Shown here in pieces: positions 33,764 to 43,545 of a stretch of 64,000 nt of DNA (its first letter is position 1; the number at the start of each line of letters is the position of its first letter). The DNA lies in assembly GCA_964035575.1 (NCBI GenBank), contig OZ037881.1, positions 930,001 through 994,000 of the forward strand, written 5' to 3'. Source of the DNA: Rhynchopus sp. YZ270_cl-10 (Eukaryota; Euglenozoa; Diplonemea; Diplonemida; Diplonemidae). A model generated the notes under the pieces. The model was not told the DNA's origin. It saw only the letters and a list, made by a program, of their open reading frames with translations, and ran no database searches. The position numbers and the translations under genes are program-made.

Positions 33764-34409
33764 TTGCATTTCTATTTTCTCCCGCACACATTTGGTGTGT
33801 AATTGAATTTTTTCGTTTGCCTGGTCGCAACCGCGAGTTTTCCAGGTACTTCCGGAAAAAAGACTGGGGAGTGCTGGTGGCTCCGTGTCTCCACAGAGCC
33901 GGCACACTTCGTTGAGTGCCTCACAAAAACCACAAATTCCTATTTGCTTTTATTTGTTGTCGTTACGCTTTATCATTGTTGTTGGGTGGGGGAAATAAAA
34001 TTATTTATCCCTTTTCCCCCCCGCTTCATTTTTTGTGCATAGGATTATTTGGGCACCCGAATCCCCCCATTATTTTGTATTTTTTTAAGGGGTGGGAAGG
34101 TGACAAATGGGCACCTGGGTGGGGATACTAAATTTTTGTGTCCCCAGCACGCAGATCCTTAGTAAAGTACAGTCAAATGCTATCCCAGGGGGATAGGTTA
34201 TCCTGAAATAACCTATCCCAGGGGGATAGCATAACCTATCCCCGGGGATAGGTTATGCTATCCCCTGGGGGATGGCATATGCTATCCCCAAATATGCTAT
34301 CCCAGCGAACCTATCCCCATACCCCTAGCCACAGTGTATTTTCCGCTTCATCCTTATCCCTCCCCTTTTCAGGTAGCTCTGTGGGGAAAAAAAAACAAAA
34401 GAAAACAAA

Positions 34410-35700
34410 ATGGAAATAATCATCATTCTGGTTGTGCTGATTGTGGTGTCGGTGGTGGTGTTCACGCAGATGAAGGGAAGCAAGCCGCAAATTGTGTCGG
34501 TTCTGGAACATGACACTGTGTCGAAGCAGAAGAAGAGCCCGAGGAAGCAGGAGACCAAGAAGAATGTTGAGAAGTGGGATGAGTATGTGCCGGACAAGAA
34601 CGCGTCCCCCACCTCCAGAAGCGAGCGGAGGAAGATGTTTGACCCTGTGGCAAGCGGAACCAAGGTTGTGCACCAGCAGGCCAAGAAGGAGCTCAAGCAG
34701 CGCAAGCCCACCGAGGAGGAGTCTGAGAAGGCAGCCACCGAGGCACGCAAGGCCAAGGCAAACCTCTCTTCCGCTGGATTCACCGTCGTGGACGAGAAGA
34801 AGAAGAAGGTCCTGAAGGACGACGACGAGCCCGCCGCCCCCAAGGCCGAGAAGCAGCTCACCGAGAACGAGCTCATCCTGAAGCGCCTTAAGGACATCCG
34901 CGAAGGTGCCTACAAGAACAACGACAAGGACGGCTTCGAGAAGAAGAAGGTTGGAAGCACCCTCAACGCCGTGACCATCTCCCACGAGAAGGTGATGCAG
35001 AAGATCACTGAGCACAGAGAGGAACTTGAGGCCAAGAAGCACCAGCCCACAGTATGTCTATTTTTTTTTTATACCTAAAGCGTAGCTTAAAGGAGAAATA
35101 GTTCCTCAGATACGGTCGCCAATCACCCCTCCAACAGGGTAATTGTGCAATCAACGAAAAAACCTTTTTTTCCCTTTTACTTACCTATCAGAGTTACTAT
35201 TTTTTTGTTGCACCACCTTCTTTTTCAACTTTTTCATCACAACCCCTACTTCTCTTTTGCTACAAATGTTTTGTAATTGGCGACCGGCTGTCACCATTTG
35301 TCTCGGCCGGGCGCATTGCTATGGCAACACGAACGCTGTGGCAGTAAAAGCCAGCAGCAGTGCAAGCGGGGGCTGATGACGGTAGTGCAGACAGCGTTGT
35401 AGTCTTTAAAAAGATGGCTAAGCACAGAGAGAGAGAGAGTAGCTTAGGTTCATCTGATAAAATTTTTCTTTTCTCCCCGCTTCAACACCACATAAACTCC
35501 CCATATCCCCTTCTTGGAAATACCACCGTCTCCACTTCACCACCTTTACACAGTTGGGAGGACGTATCGTCAACCAGGTTGCATCCAAGTCTGTTGCGCC
35601 CTGGGCAAGCAAAGCGGCACCGAAGGTCGAGGAGGCAGCAGAAGATGAGACGGCAGCAGCTGAGGACTTCGCCGAGCAGGAGGAGGGAGTGGAGGAATAG
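34410..35700 (+). CDS. Membrane-anchored charged protein, function unknown
   Basis: Two exons, 34410-35051 and 35554-35700, separated by a 502 bp intron (GTATG...CACAG); the product is 262 residues. Residues 3-19 (IIIILVVLIVVSVVVFT) form one N-terminal membrane helix with no cleavable signal pattern, followed by a cytosolic part rich in Lys, Glu, Ala and Asp. The middle has helical stretches (KKELKQRKPTEEESEKAATE and ENELILKRLKDIREGAYKNN) suggesting coiled coil. The C-terminus is strongly acidic. I recognise no domain. The intron is much longer than the others in this window and contains copies of intergenic dispersed motifs (AGCTTAGGTTCATCTGATAA near 35440). The gene starts 72 bp after the 4 kb transposon. 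Strong third-position C/G bias supports a real, well expressed gene. Confidence 0.82.
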
Positions 35701-37023
35701 AGACTCTTTCCTCATTTTATTCCTTGTTTTCCCCCCGACCTTTTTTTTTGAAAGTTGGGTCTTTCAACTTTTGAAAATTTCCATTTTTCCCCCATAAAAA
35801 GAAAACGATTTTGTACTTTTGTTTTGTTATCTTTTACCCCCTGTTTTATTTTACGGGATTTTTTTTTAGTTTTCCCCCCTTTAAGATGCAAAGCCAGAGA
35901 GGTTTATGCATTATTTTTTTTTCTTTTTTGTTATTTTCGAATTTATCTACCTTGTGTGTGCTTACTGTGAGAATGGGGAAAAGATAATCACCATTTGGTT
36001 GCGTGAAGGATTTGGAGGTGGGTGATTGTTGATACCAAGAGACAAAAAAAAAAAAAGGGAGGGGGGATATTTTAAAAGGGTGTGGGCGGAAACGTTACCG
36101 TTCGGAATGCCTATTCGAATAGAAGGAAACCGAGGAGAAACTTCCAGGGTCAAAACTAATTCTCTCACCTGGTACCTTGAAAGCTTTGTTAAAAAGTAAA
36201 TAAAGGTAAAACTTCTTGGTTCCCGAATATTCGTCAGGTTTGTGGGGAAATCCTTCCCTTTCGAACGTTTCTCCGTAAAGGGGAAATCCAAGGTGTGAAC
36301 TCAGACAAACAAACAACAAAATGTCACACCACCCGTCATAAAAAAAGTAGTAACTTTGCCGGGTACCCGTAAAAGAGAAAAAAAAAACCTCCCAAGTCGC
36401 CTTGCTTGAAATTGTGTTGCGTTTTTCAAATAGTAGAAAAAAAATTCTGCCATTACTTCAGAGCAGCAAAGAAAAAAAAAAAGCAAAATTTTAAAAAAAG
36501 GTTTTTTTCCACGTTGGGGTTTTCTGAAGTGTGTGTTGGTTGTTATTGCAAAACAAAAAAAACAAAAAAAAAATGGAAAAAAAGAGCAAACACAACGACA
36601 AAACGCAGTGCGGAAAAAAATAGGTCTCCCTCCATCCCTTTTTCTCTGCTGCTTTGCCCGTTCACACTGTGGTACGGGCAAGTCTAGACTAGGTTTTCTC
36701 CCAACCGGACCCTACATCACACAGGATTCGCGTCCCTGTGTTTGCATTGATCCCCGTTCATGTAGCACATATCAGATGTAAACCACGAAATAGATTGTAG
36801 GACTGCATGGTTGGATATCCACCTCCCCCGGTACAGCCGGTCATACCAAGGTACACTGTTCATGAGAGGGCTTTGTATTTCAACTTTTTTTTTTTCTTTG
36901 ATTGACAATGCTAAACACCAAAACGCCAGACACACACCCCGTTAACCCTCTACCCCTTCTTCCTCATCCCTTTGTTTTTTTTCTTCTGAACACAATAAAA
37001 AGAGGTCACAGTTTGCAGAGAGA
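35701..37023. other. Intergenic spacer
   Basis: No gene seen. Low-complexity A/T runs, with a dispersed repeat at 36720-36890 (separate entry). Confidence 0.6.
36720..36890. repeat. Dispersed intergenic repeat (ACTGCATGG / GAGAGGGCTTTGTATT family)
   Basis: Best match to 13735-13912; contains GTCCCTGTGTTTGCATTGAT, GTAGGACTGCATGGTTGG, GGTACAGCCGGTCATACC and GAGAGGGCTTTGTATTTCAA. It ends at a T run, as the other copies tend to. Confidence 0.7.
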
Positions 37024-37035
37024 ATGAAATGGTAG
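37024..37035 (+). promoter_or_regulatory. Three-codon upstream frame overlapping the next start codon
   Basis: ATG AAA TGG TAG (Met-Lys-Trp-stop) starts 5 bp before the ATG of the cysteine-rich membrane protein and overlaps it in another frame. A scanning ribosome would meet it first, so it could lower or condition initiation. This is inference from sequence only. Confidence 0.45.
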
Positions 37036-38480
37036 ATCACATTGCACCCCTCTTAGCAGCGCTCTTTGTTAGTCATGCAGTTGCGTTTGACACTGCGACG
37101 ATGACGTTCACTTTGAGTCAGACGCCCACCTTTACGGTGTCCCCTACACAATCCGCCACAACGACGCTGTCTGTGTCACCTACGTTCACCTTTTCTCCTA
37201 CCGCTTCATTTACTGCAACAAAGTCAAGAAGTTGGACACTTACCCTTCCCACCGCTACTGCTTCTGAGTCTGCAACGCTCCGCAGCCCCACTGCCACCTT
37301 CACCGCAACCTTACCCACTGCGACCAGAACTGTCTCGGTGTCTCAAAGCAATTCCGTGACGTTGTCTTACATTTCTCGCACCCAAACGCTTTCGCTACCT
37401 CCGGTATGCGAATTGGCTACCTCCGATGCGGATTGCCAAACCCGAGTAGGGTGCTCATGGAATGCAGGGAGTAACAGCTGCGGGCGGTTCTGTGGGAATA
37501 TCAATTCGACGCAAACCTGCGATGCGATGGTGCAGTGCCAGTGGCGGAGCGCGTCAGGGTGCGCGCCGTTGTGTTCTCAGGAAAGGACAGTAGAGGATTG
37601 CTACCGTCTCAGGGGGTGTTCGTTTTTGAAGGGTGCATGCGCACCAAGTTGCGAGCTGCTGGATGAAGCAACCTGTAGTCTTGACGCAAATGACAATCTC
37701 TGCGAATGGCGTACCTCCATTACCCCCAGCAAATGCAACACCAAATGCTCCAATTTGGAGAATAAGGCTTCGTGCGATCAGAACTATGATTGTCTCTGGG
37801 GGGAAGACCAGGACTGCAACTTCGCCGCCCCCGATACAGACGACGACGACAGCTGCTGGGGGTTCTCCAACCTTGTCAACTTCAAATGCCCCCTCATCTA
37901 CCTAGCAATGGCGTTCGTTTGCTGTATTCTCCTTGGCCTCTTCTTCCTTTGCAGAAAAAGCGCGCAACCACAAGAAGAAGCGCCATACAAACAAGCCTTC
38001 GAAGAGCCTGCAGCAGAGCACGACCTCGAAGCCACCCAGGCGCTTGCACAAAACGAATACCCAGAAAAGGTGGAATATGCGGAATACAAAAGCCCGGAAC
38101 CTACCACCCACGCAGAACCCCCAGCACACATCACACTATCACCCGAACAACCAAGAGTGACAAGACCATCGGTATACGGCATGCAGGCCCAATCATCCTA
38201 CGAGGCTACCCCAGCACCACAAGGACCCATGATCCCAGAGCTCTTCGACAAACTCCCAGACGAAGAACAAGGACGTGACATGTCACCTAAACGCTCCGCA
38301 ACGGAAGTCCCCGCAACAGAACTGGTCCACGCGCAATTCAACAACCCGCAAGCAACCTTCGTCGCCCCACCTACAACCTACGATATGAGCCCACAGCTTC
38401 CCCCAGCGGGGCGGGGATACCCACAGTCTATCGGATATGCGGCGGAGGCTCCACCATCCTCATTGTTTATGGTGATTTAG
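37029..38480 (+). CDS. Ser/Thr-rich, Cys/Trp-repeat type I membrane protein
   Basis: Single exon, 483 residues. Residues 1-19 look like a signal peptide ending near HAVAFD. Residues 22-125 are a Ser/Thr/Pro stalk of repeated SPT and TFT motifs, probably heavily O-glycosylated. Residues about 127-275 hold five or six modules of the form C..(8-10)C....C.W.....C, the same type as in the gene at 1-3592. A membrane helix follows (LIYLAMAFVCCILLGLFFLC, about residues 287-306), then a 170-residue cytoplasmic tail rich in Pro, Gln, Glu and Ala without recognised domains. A cell-surface role is likely. Whether the two proteins bind the same partner cannot be told. A minimal upstream frame overlaps its start codon. 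Confidence 0.86.
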   Translation: MVDHIAPLLAALFVSHAVAFDTATMTFTLSQTPTFTVSPTQSATTTLSVSPTFTFSPTASFTATKSRSWTLTLPTATASESATLRSPTATFTATLPTATRTVSVSQSNSVTLSYISRTQTLSLPPVCELATSDADCQTRVGCSWNAGSNSCGRFCGNINSTQTCDAMVQCQWRSASGCAPLCSQERTVEDCYRLRGCSFLKGACAPSCELLDEATCSLDANDNLCEWRTSITPSKCNTKCSNLENKASCDQNYDCLWGEDQDCNFAAPDTDDDDSCWGFSNLVNFKCPLIYLAMAFVCCILLGLFFLCRKSAQPQEEAPYKQAFEEPAAEHDLEATQALAQNEYPEKVEYAEYKSPEPTTHAEPPAHITLSPEQPRVTRPSVYGMQAQSSYEATPAPQGPMIPELFDKLPDEEQGRDMSPKRSATEVPATELVHAQFNNPQATFVAPPTTYDMSPQLPPAGRGYPQSIGYAAEAPPSSLFMVI

Positions 38481-38577
38481 AGGGGGGGTGAGGAAGGAAA
38501 GAGGGAGAGAGAGAGAGAGAGTGGAATGTGATGTATTCCAAGGGGTTTTAAATTAGACAGATTTTTGATGATTCTAA

Positions 38578-40247
38578 GGGTGGCACAACTTTTTTTTTTG
38601 TTTCCCGCTCGCGCGCGCATTTTTTTTTCGAGATTCAAAAAAAAAAAAGTTTGGTGGAAAAAAAGTTTCGGTACTGGGTACTGAGTACTGGTGGACATTT
38701 GGGGGGTTTTTTTTAGTGAAAATATTTTTTCTTCACCGGGTTGTACACGATTTTGACCAAAATTTATAAAAACTCCCCCATTTCGGCAAATTGACCCCAC
38801 CACACAACGGGCGGATTCCGGAAATGCAAATGCCGGTGCTTTCGCGCATTTTCATGGTTTCAGCATCAGGGAGAGAAAATCTGAGTTGTGGGATTTACCT
38901 TGGCCCCTTTACCTCACACTCATTTTTGACCAAAACCGAGAACTTGGCCATTTCGGCAAATTGACCCCACCACAGTGCGGACAGATTCCGGAAATGCCAA
39001 TGGCGGCATGTTTTGGGGCTGAAAAATTTTCAGGGGAAATTTTTTTTGATAAAACAACTTGTTGTCAATTCTAAAAAGATTGGAGGCAGCGCTGCAGGGC
39101 AAACAAAACGGATTGAAAAAAACAGAAGCTTGTTTGTTTTCTTTGAGTACCTACCCCCCCCCCGTGCATAAGTCCGACCCCCATGACCCGTGTATAAGTC
39201 CGGGAAGATTTGGGTTCAGGATCGGACTTATGCACAGGCCGACTTATACACCGGTTTTGTGTACTGGTGGTGGAGGAAAATTTTTTTTGGGGCGTTTTCC
39301 CGCTCGCGAAGCGAGCGGGGAAAATTTTTAAGGTGTTTTTCCGCGAGCGAAGCGAGCGCAATTTTATTTTTATTGGCGGTGTATTCACCAGGGATCATCT
39401 TCACGCTTCTCATGTCAAAACATCATCCTCACAATTCTCAAAGATGTGAACCTGTTACTGCAACATTGTGGAAGACTTTGCACCCCAAACACCCTCAACA
39501 GCCAAAAGGTGCCCTTGTTGCTGGGAGTTGGTTCTCATGTTTGATACCTCATTCCTGTTTGGCCTGCGGCGTTGTACCGAAGGTGCACGACTACAGGGTC
39601 TGGTGGTGAATTTTGCGGTGTCACATTCCCTCATGTGGGTCACTCACACTGAGGTCATGTGCCACTGCATGGGTCTGGGTACCTGGGTGCACAAAACCGG
39701 TGTATAAGTCCGATACCCGTGCATAAGTCCGAAACCCCGTGTATAAGTCCGAGGGCCCTCAGCCCCCCCAAAAATCGGACTTATACGCAGACTTATGCAC
39801 GGGGGGGGGGGGGGGGGGTAGGTACTCAATTAACCACAACAACCGTACTTCAGTTTAACACATTTTTTCACCTTTTTGTTTTCCCGGCTTTGAGCGCACA
39901 AACAAAAGACCCGATCTTTTTTGAGCAGCATGTTTTGGCCAAAACTGGGACCCACGTATTAGTGACCGGGCTCACATTTTCAAAAATTTAAGTGGTCAAA
40001 AAATTGTCCAATTTTCGAAATTGACCCCACCACTTTCTGGACGGATTCCGGAAATGCTAAAAAACTGTGTTTTGGGTCACCCATTTTTGGGCCCCTGCGG
40101 CGATTTTATATAAAAAGCCCACGGGATCACCCTGTTCCCACAACTTTTTTTCAGGCAAAACTTTTTTTAAAACTTTTTTTTTGCGCGCGCGCGCATTTTT
40201 TTCCCAGAGTCAGCGAGCGGGAAACAAAAAAAAAAGTTGTGCCACCC
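38578..40247. mobile_element. Harbinger-like MITE (TAA duplication), element II, split by a nested MITE
   Basis: The inverted ends are GGGTGGCACAAC then a T run and GTTTCCCGCTCGC (left), and GCGAGCGGGAAAC ... GTTGTGCCACCC (right). They are flanked by TAA at 38575-38577 and 40248-40250. It shares its interior with element I (25574-26508) in reverse orientation, including TTTCGGCAAATTGACCCCAC and GCATCAGGGAGAGAAAATCT. A different MITE occupies 39150-39822, leaving about 1 kb of original element. No coding frame. Confidence 0.85.
39150..39822. mobile_element. TA-flanked MITE, ATAAGTCCG family, copy 2 (nested)
   Basis: The 673 bp element is flanked by TA at 39148-39149 and 39823-39824, with ends CCTACCCCCC...GTGCATAAGTC as in copy 1 at 19742-20431. 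It differs from copy 1 by small indels and substitutions, including a longer G run at the right end. It lies inside element II, so it inserted later than that element. Confidence 0.88.
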
Positions 40248-41286
40248 TAACAAAAAAAAAAAAAAAATAGAAAAATAGTGAGTGATTTTGAAGAGTGTTG
40301 TGGAGAGGTTGGGAGAGAGAGGGTTATTTCTATGGTGACTTTCATTTTCTTAAAAAATAAGAGGAAGATAGATGGGGTTAGGAAATAGCCCTGGATTGGG
40401 AAAAATAAGTGCTTTTTGTTAACAAAAAAAACCAACATAGTGAATGTGTCGAAATATTTTTTTGTGTCGATGCTTTTAAAAAAAATGGAAACTTATTAAT
40501 TTAAGTAGAAGGGTTGGGGGGGGTGAGACGTGATGGGGGAGACAGAGAGGCCCCTAAGGTGGGTCTCCGTGTCGTCCCTCCTCTTCTTCATCTCTTCAAA
40601 GCTTTTTTTAGCAAAAATCAGAGCTTTTTTTTAACACCATTTCAACGTTTTTTTTTTTTTTTGTTGGAAAAAAAGATTTTCAACGTGTTCATTTTATGGT
40701 CGCTGTAGCAGTGAAAAATGTGGTAGAGGAAAAGGCCCAGAAAAATTATCGTTCAAAAAAAAAATAATTTCTGGGAGTATTTGTGACTACGTGGTTTGTA
40801 TTTCAAGTCAACTTTGTTTTAAAGGTGATTCGAGGGGCCCATCTTACCAGCCTTTTCTTTTTTTAAAGTACAGATCTCGTTGTTTCCCTATTCGACAACG
40901 AAGGTCGATTTGACATTGTCAGAGTTCCCTTTCCCTTTCCCTCCCTTTTTTTTATTGTTCATTTGATACATTTTACCACCCATCTTTTTCAGATGTGCGT
41001 GCACTGTGAGGGTCACATTCATCTTTTTTAAAATTTACTTTTACCTAGCTTATTGCAAAGGGAAGGGGGGCCTTTTTTTTTTGTTTTTTCTTGCAAGATT
41101 TCACCATCTTTTTCTTTTGTTGTGTCCGCTGAAACGACTTCTGGCGGATGTCCAGAGGAGAAAAGTGTGTGGCAGCTGATTTTGTTTTGACAGCTGTGCA
41201 TACCCAACAGAAATAGCAAAAAAAAGGAGCTTCCAGGACCGTACATGCTCCGTTCTCTAAAAGGAATGGCTAAAAAACATTTTTAA

Positions 41287-41334
41287 GTATAGTGGAGTGC
41301 ATCCTCGGGTGACTACACTAATCCAAGTTTTCAA
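41287..41334. repeat. Dispersed CTACACTAATAC motif, copy 2
   Basis: Reads GTATAGTGGAGTGCATCCTC then GGGTGACTACACTAATCCAA and GTTTTCAA. Aligns with copies at 21273, 42317 and 58184. Confidence 0.7.
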
Positions 41335-42316
41335 AAAAAAGTTTTCAAAGGCAAGTAATGAGAATTGTCTCGTAAAAGGATGGGGTGAAGGTGTTGCTCT
41401 GTGTTGTGTGTGCCAAAACGTTATCCCCCAGTCTTACCCACGATAGCTCTCTCCATCCCCTCCCCTTCCCCTGCAGGGCTGGAGGTTGCGTCAAGGTCTC
41501 AGTATTTTGGCGCAAAAAAAAAAAAAAAAGCTCAGACCAGGCCAGACCGGATATTTTTCAAAGGCCCAGAGTATTCCTCCAGTCCTGCGCACAAAGACAA
41601 AAAAAAAGTTTCTGAAAATACCCCGTTGTTTTGTAAACAGTGAAAAGTGCTTCCTCAAGCGTTCTTGATGGGAGAGTGTCAACCGGGGAAATTTGTTTGT
41701 TTTCTAAACGGCAAAAAAAAAGTAGAGTTTTGTTTTAGTAGTCCGGGTAAAAGACCCGGTATTTATTAGATGTGTGCACGAGAGGGGGTTACAAAAGCAC
41801 CCCTTTTAAAAAAGGTGCAATGGAAAGATGTTTGTGTCAGACTGCATCTTTTTTTAGTGACCATTTTATTTTACGATGTGTGTGCACGAGAGGCGTATTC
41901 ATGTTTCAACTTTTCGTTGTATTTGCGATACAGCCTCCCTCGTGGTAACCGTGTGCATGCCAAGGAAGTGCTCTCTGGGGTTTCGAGAACCCCGTGGAGA
42001 ACCAGTGTCCTGCGTTCGCCGATGAAAATGGTGAGTCGTTTTGCACTTTCATGATCCCTCACCATATACTATCAATTTATTGATTGCATATGATGAAAAT
42101 AATTTCAACCTTCTCTTTCTCTTGATGCGGAAGCTATGGGGATACGAACCCAACTCCCTCCCAAACAGTGTTACAATAGCCGCAAGCTACAGTGCATGAT
42201 GTGATACTTAGGTCCAATTCGGGCCTTTGTAACACACTTTGTACCAATGCACGTTGTGAAAACCACAGTATAAGAAAAAAATCATCGCGCTCGTCTGCGG
42301 TGACATAAAAATGTTT

Positions 42317-42369
42317 AGTATAGTGGAGCACACTCTAGGGTGGCTACACTAATACAACCAAGTTTTCAA
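42317..42369. repeat. Dispersed CTACACTAATAC motif, copy 3
   Basis: Reads AGTATAGTGGAGCACACTCT then AGGGTGGCTACACTAATACA and ACCAAGTTTTCAA. It ends 14 bp before the target duplication of the next hAT element. Confidence 0.7.
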
Positions 42370-42390
42370 GAAAAGAAAACCACCATCAGG

Positions 42391-43436
42391 CAGGGGTGGC
42401 TCTAAGTTGAGCCAAAAACCCCGATTTTGGCCGAGGTGCCAATGACTTTTTTCTGTACAAATGCCACACGTAAAAAACTCCCGGAAACCCATTCCGAGCT
42501 TTCCGGTCGGTACGTTGGCGGGGCATCTCCCCGCATATTTTCAAAACCCATTCCGAGCTTTCCGGTCGGTGCGTTGGCGGGGCATCTCCCCTCATATTTT
42601 TGAGAGGGGTTTTTCGGGGGTGGGGGTTGAAGAAGGGGAAAAATGAGTCAAATAGGAGAAGGGGCGGTTGTGAACTATCCCGTCCCCAGGCCAGAGCAGC
42701 TTTCAGGTACCCAGGTGCCTCCTGGGTACCTGAAAGCTGCTCTGCATCTGGAAGATCCAGGTAGTCGGGGTACTCCGTTTCCCATTCCACGTGTTGGTAG
42801 AGTCCTCTTCCGTCCCCTCCGTCTTCTCTGTCGTCCCCCGTATCCGCAGCATTGCCCGGCTCTCTCTTTTTGAAGCGGAATGTCTTAGACGCAGCCATCC
42901 GGGCTATGGTCTCGGCCGATATCTCTGTTATCGCATCTTTACCAGCTGGTAGGGTGGAAGCAAAAAGCGTTGTGCCAAGTTTCACAAACAGGTGATCTTC
43001 GATTGTGCTGAGATTGAGGCTTCGGCGATTAGGACTCCGAATGTGGGCAATGCGTGAAAACAACCGTTCCACTTCAACGCTGGAGGGGCTGCTCACAAGT
43101 AACTCTTCTGCGAGACAAATGTATGCACCAACCTCTCATCCTGCGTCCGCTTGTGTTGGTTGATCCACTCTAACACGTGCTCGTGTAACAGTAACTTACT
43201 ATTTACTCTCGTCACTTTTTTTCTTCTTTTTTTTCCTTTTTTTTTAAAGAATTTTTTTTGGGGGCCGGTGGGTGGGGGCTCCGCCCCCCACCTCCCATGT
43301 GGCAAAAGTCCAGAAAAAATATTTTGCCTGTGGCATTTGTACAGAAAAAATATTTTTTTTACGTGTGGCATTTGTACAGAAAAAAAGTGTGTTTTCGGAG
43401 GGGTGCCATGGGCCCATGGACTTAGAAAAGGCCCTG
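42391..43436 (-). mobile_element. Internally deleted hAT element with transposase remnant
   Basis: The left end CAGGGGTGGCTCTAAGT and inverted right end ACTTAGAAAAGGCCCTG are imperfect terminal repeats. They are flanked by a perfect 8 bp duplication, ccatcagg, at 42383-42390 and 43437-43444. The 1046 bp element retains only the C-terminal coding part of a hAT transposase on the - strand, so it derives from an autonomous copy by internal loss. It also contains a 61 bp unit repeated twice (42484-42601) and a 24 bp perfect-stem palindrome at about 42692-42743. Confidence 0.87.
42750..43140 (-). pseudogene. hAT transposase C-terminal dimerisation region, remnant
   Basis: The minus-strand translation contains LLVSSPSSVEVERLFSRIAH and then PNRRSLNLSTIEDHLFVKLG, the signature of the hAT family dimerisation domain (SS...ER.FS...R..L). 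In this frame a stop lies a few codons upstream, before the part resembling EVGAYICLAEEL, and no N-terminal or catalytic domain is present. It is a broken gene of a plain DNA transposon; the host is unlikely to use it. Confidence 0.88.
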
Positions 43437-43545
43437 CCATCAGGACAAAAAAAAAAAAAAAAAAAAAAATCACAGCCTCTAAGAAAACAATACAGTCCAA
43501 ACAGTTGCTACCCACATCCTGTATATTGAACTGCTGTATCAATTT

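Larger units (their letters stand above)
30333..34336. mobile_element. 4.0 kb TIR transposon carrying two unrecognised minus-strand genes
   Basis: The ends are CACTGTGGCTAGGGGTATGG in inverted orientation, flanked by TA (30331-30332 and 34337-34338). Inverted arms run 30333 to about 30692 and about 34001-34336; they are nearly identical except that the left arm has one extra 24 bp unit. The outer arms consist of repeated GGGGATAGGTTATGCTATCC units in both orientations, as expected for transposase-binding sites. Arm similarity after two separate inversions implies recent activity. CACTG ends recall CACTA/EnSpm elements, but the 2 bp TA duplication and long arms are not typical, and neither protein resembles a transposase I know. 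It could be a new autonomous transposon, or a non-autonomous one that captured genes. Confidence 0.88.
40251..42382. other. Gene-free spacer with dispersed motifs
   Basis: No supportable gene. Dispersed motif copies are at 41287-41334 and 42317-42369 (CTACACTAATAC type), and GTGTGCACGAGAGG occurs twice at 41770-41895. A block at 41960-42050 (GAACCAGTGTCCTGCGTTCG, TTTTGCACTTTCA) recurs at 59185-59258. Confidence 0.6.

Noticed and set aside
30333-34336. Reading the 4 kb element as a Polinton or other virus-like element
   Set aside because: It is far too short, and I see no polymerase, integrase, packaging ATPase or capsid-like protein; TIR-bounded DNA transposon is the simpler description.
42131-42205. 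Possible tRNA on the - strand (GGGTTCGTATCCCC with an upstream TAGCTTGCGG)
   Set aside because: The spacing between box-like elements fits, but the acceptor stem does not pair and the T stem has a mismatch. At most a decayed tRNA-like sequence.
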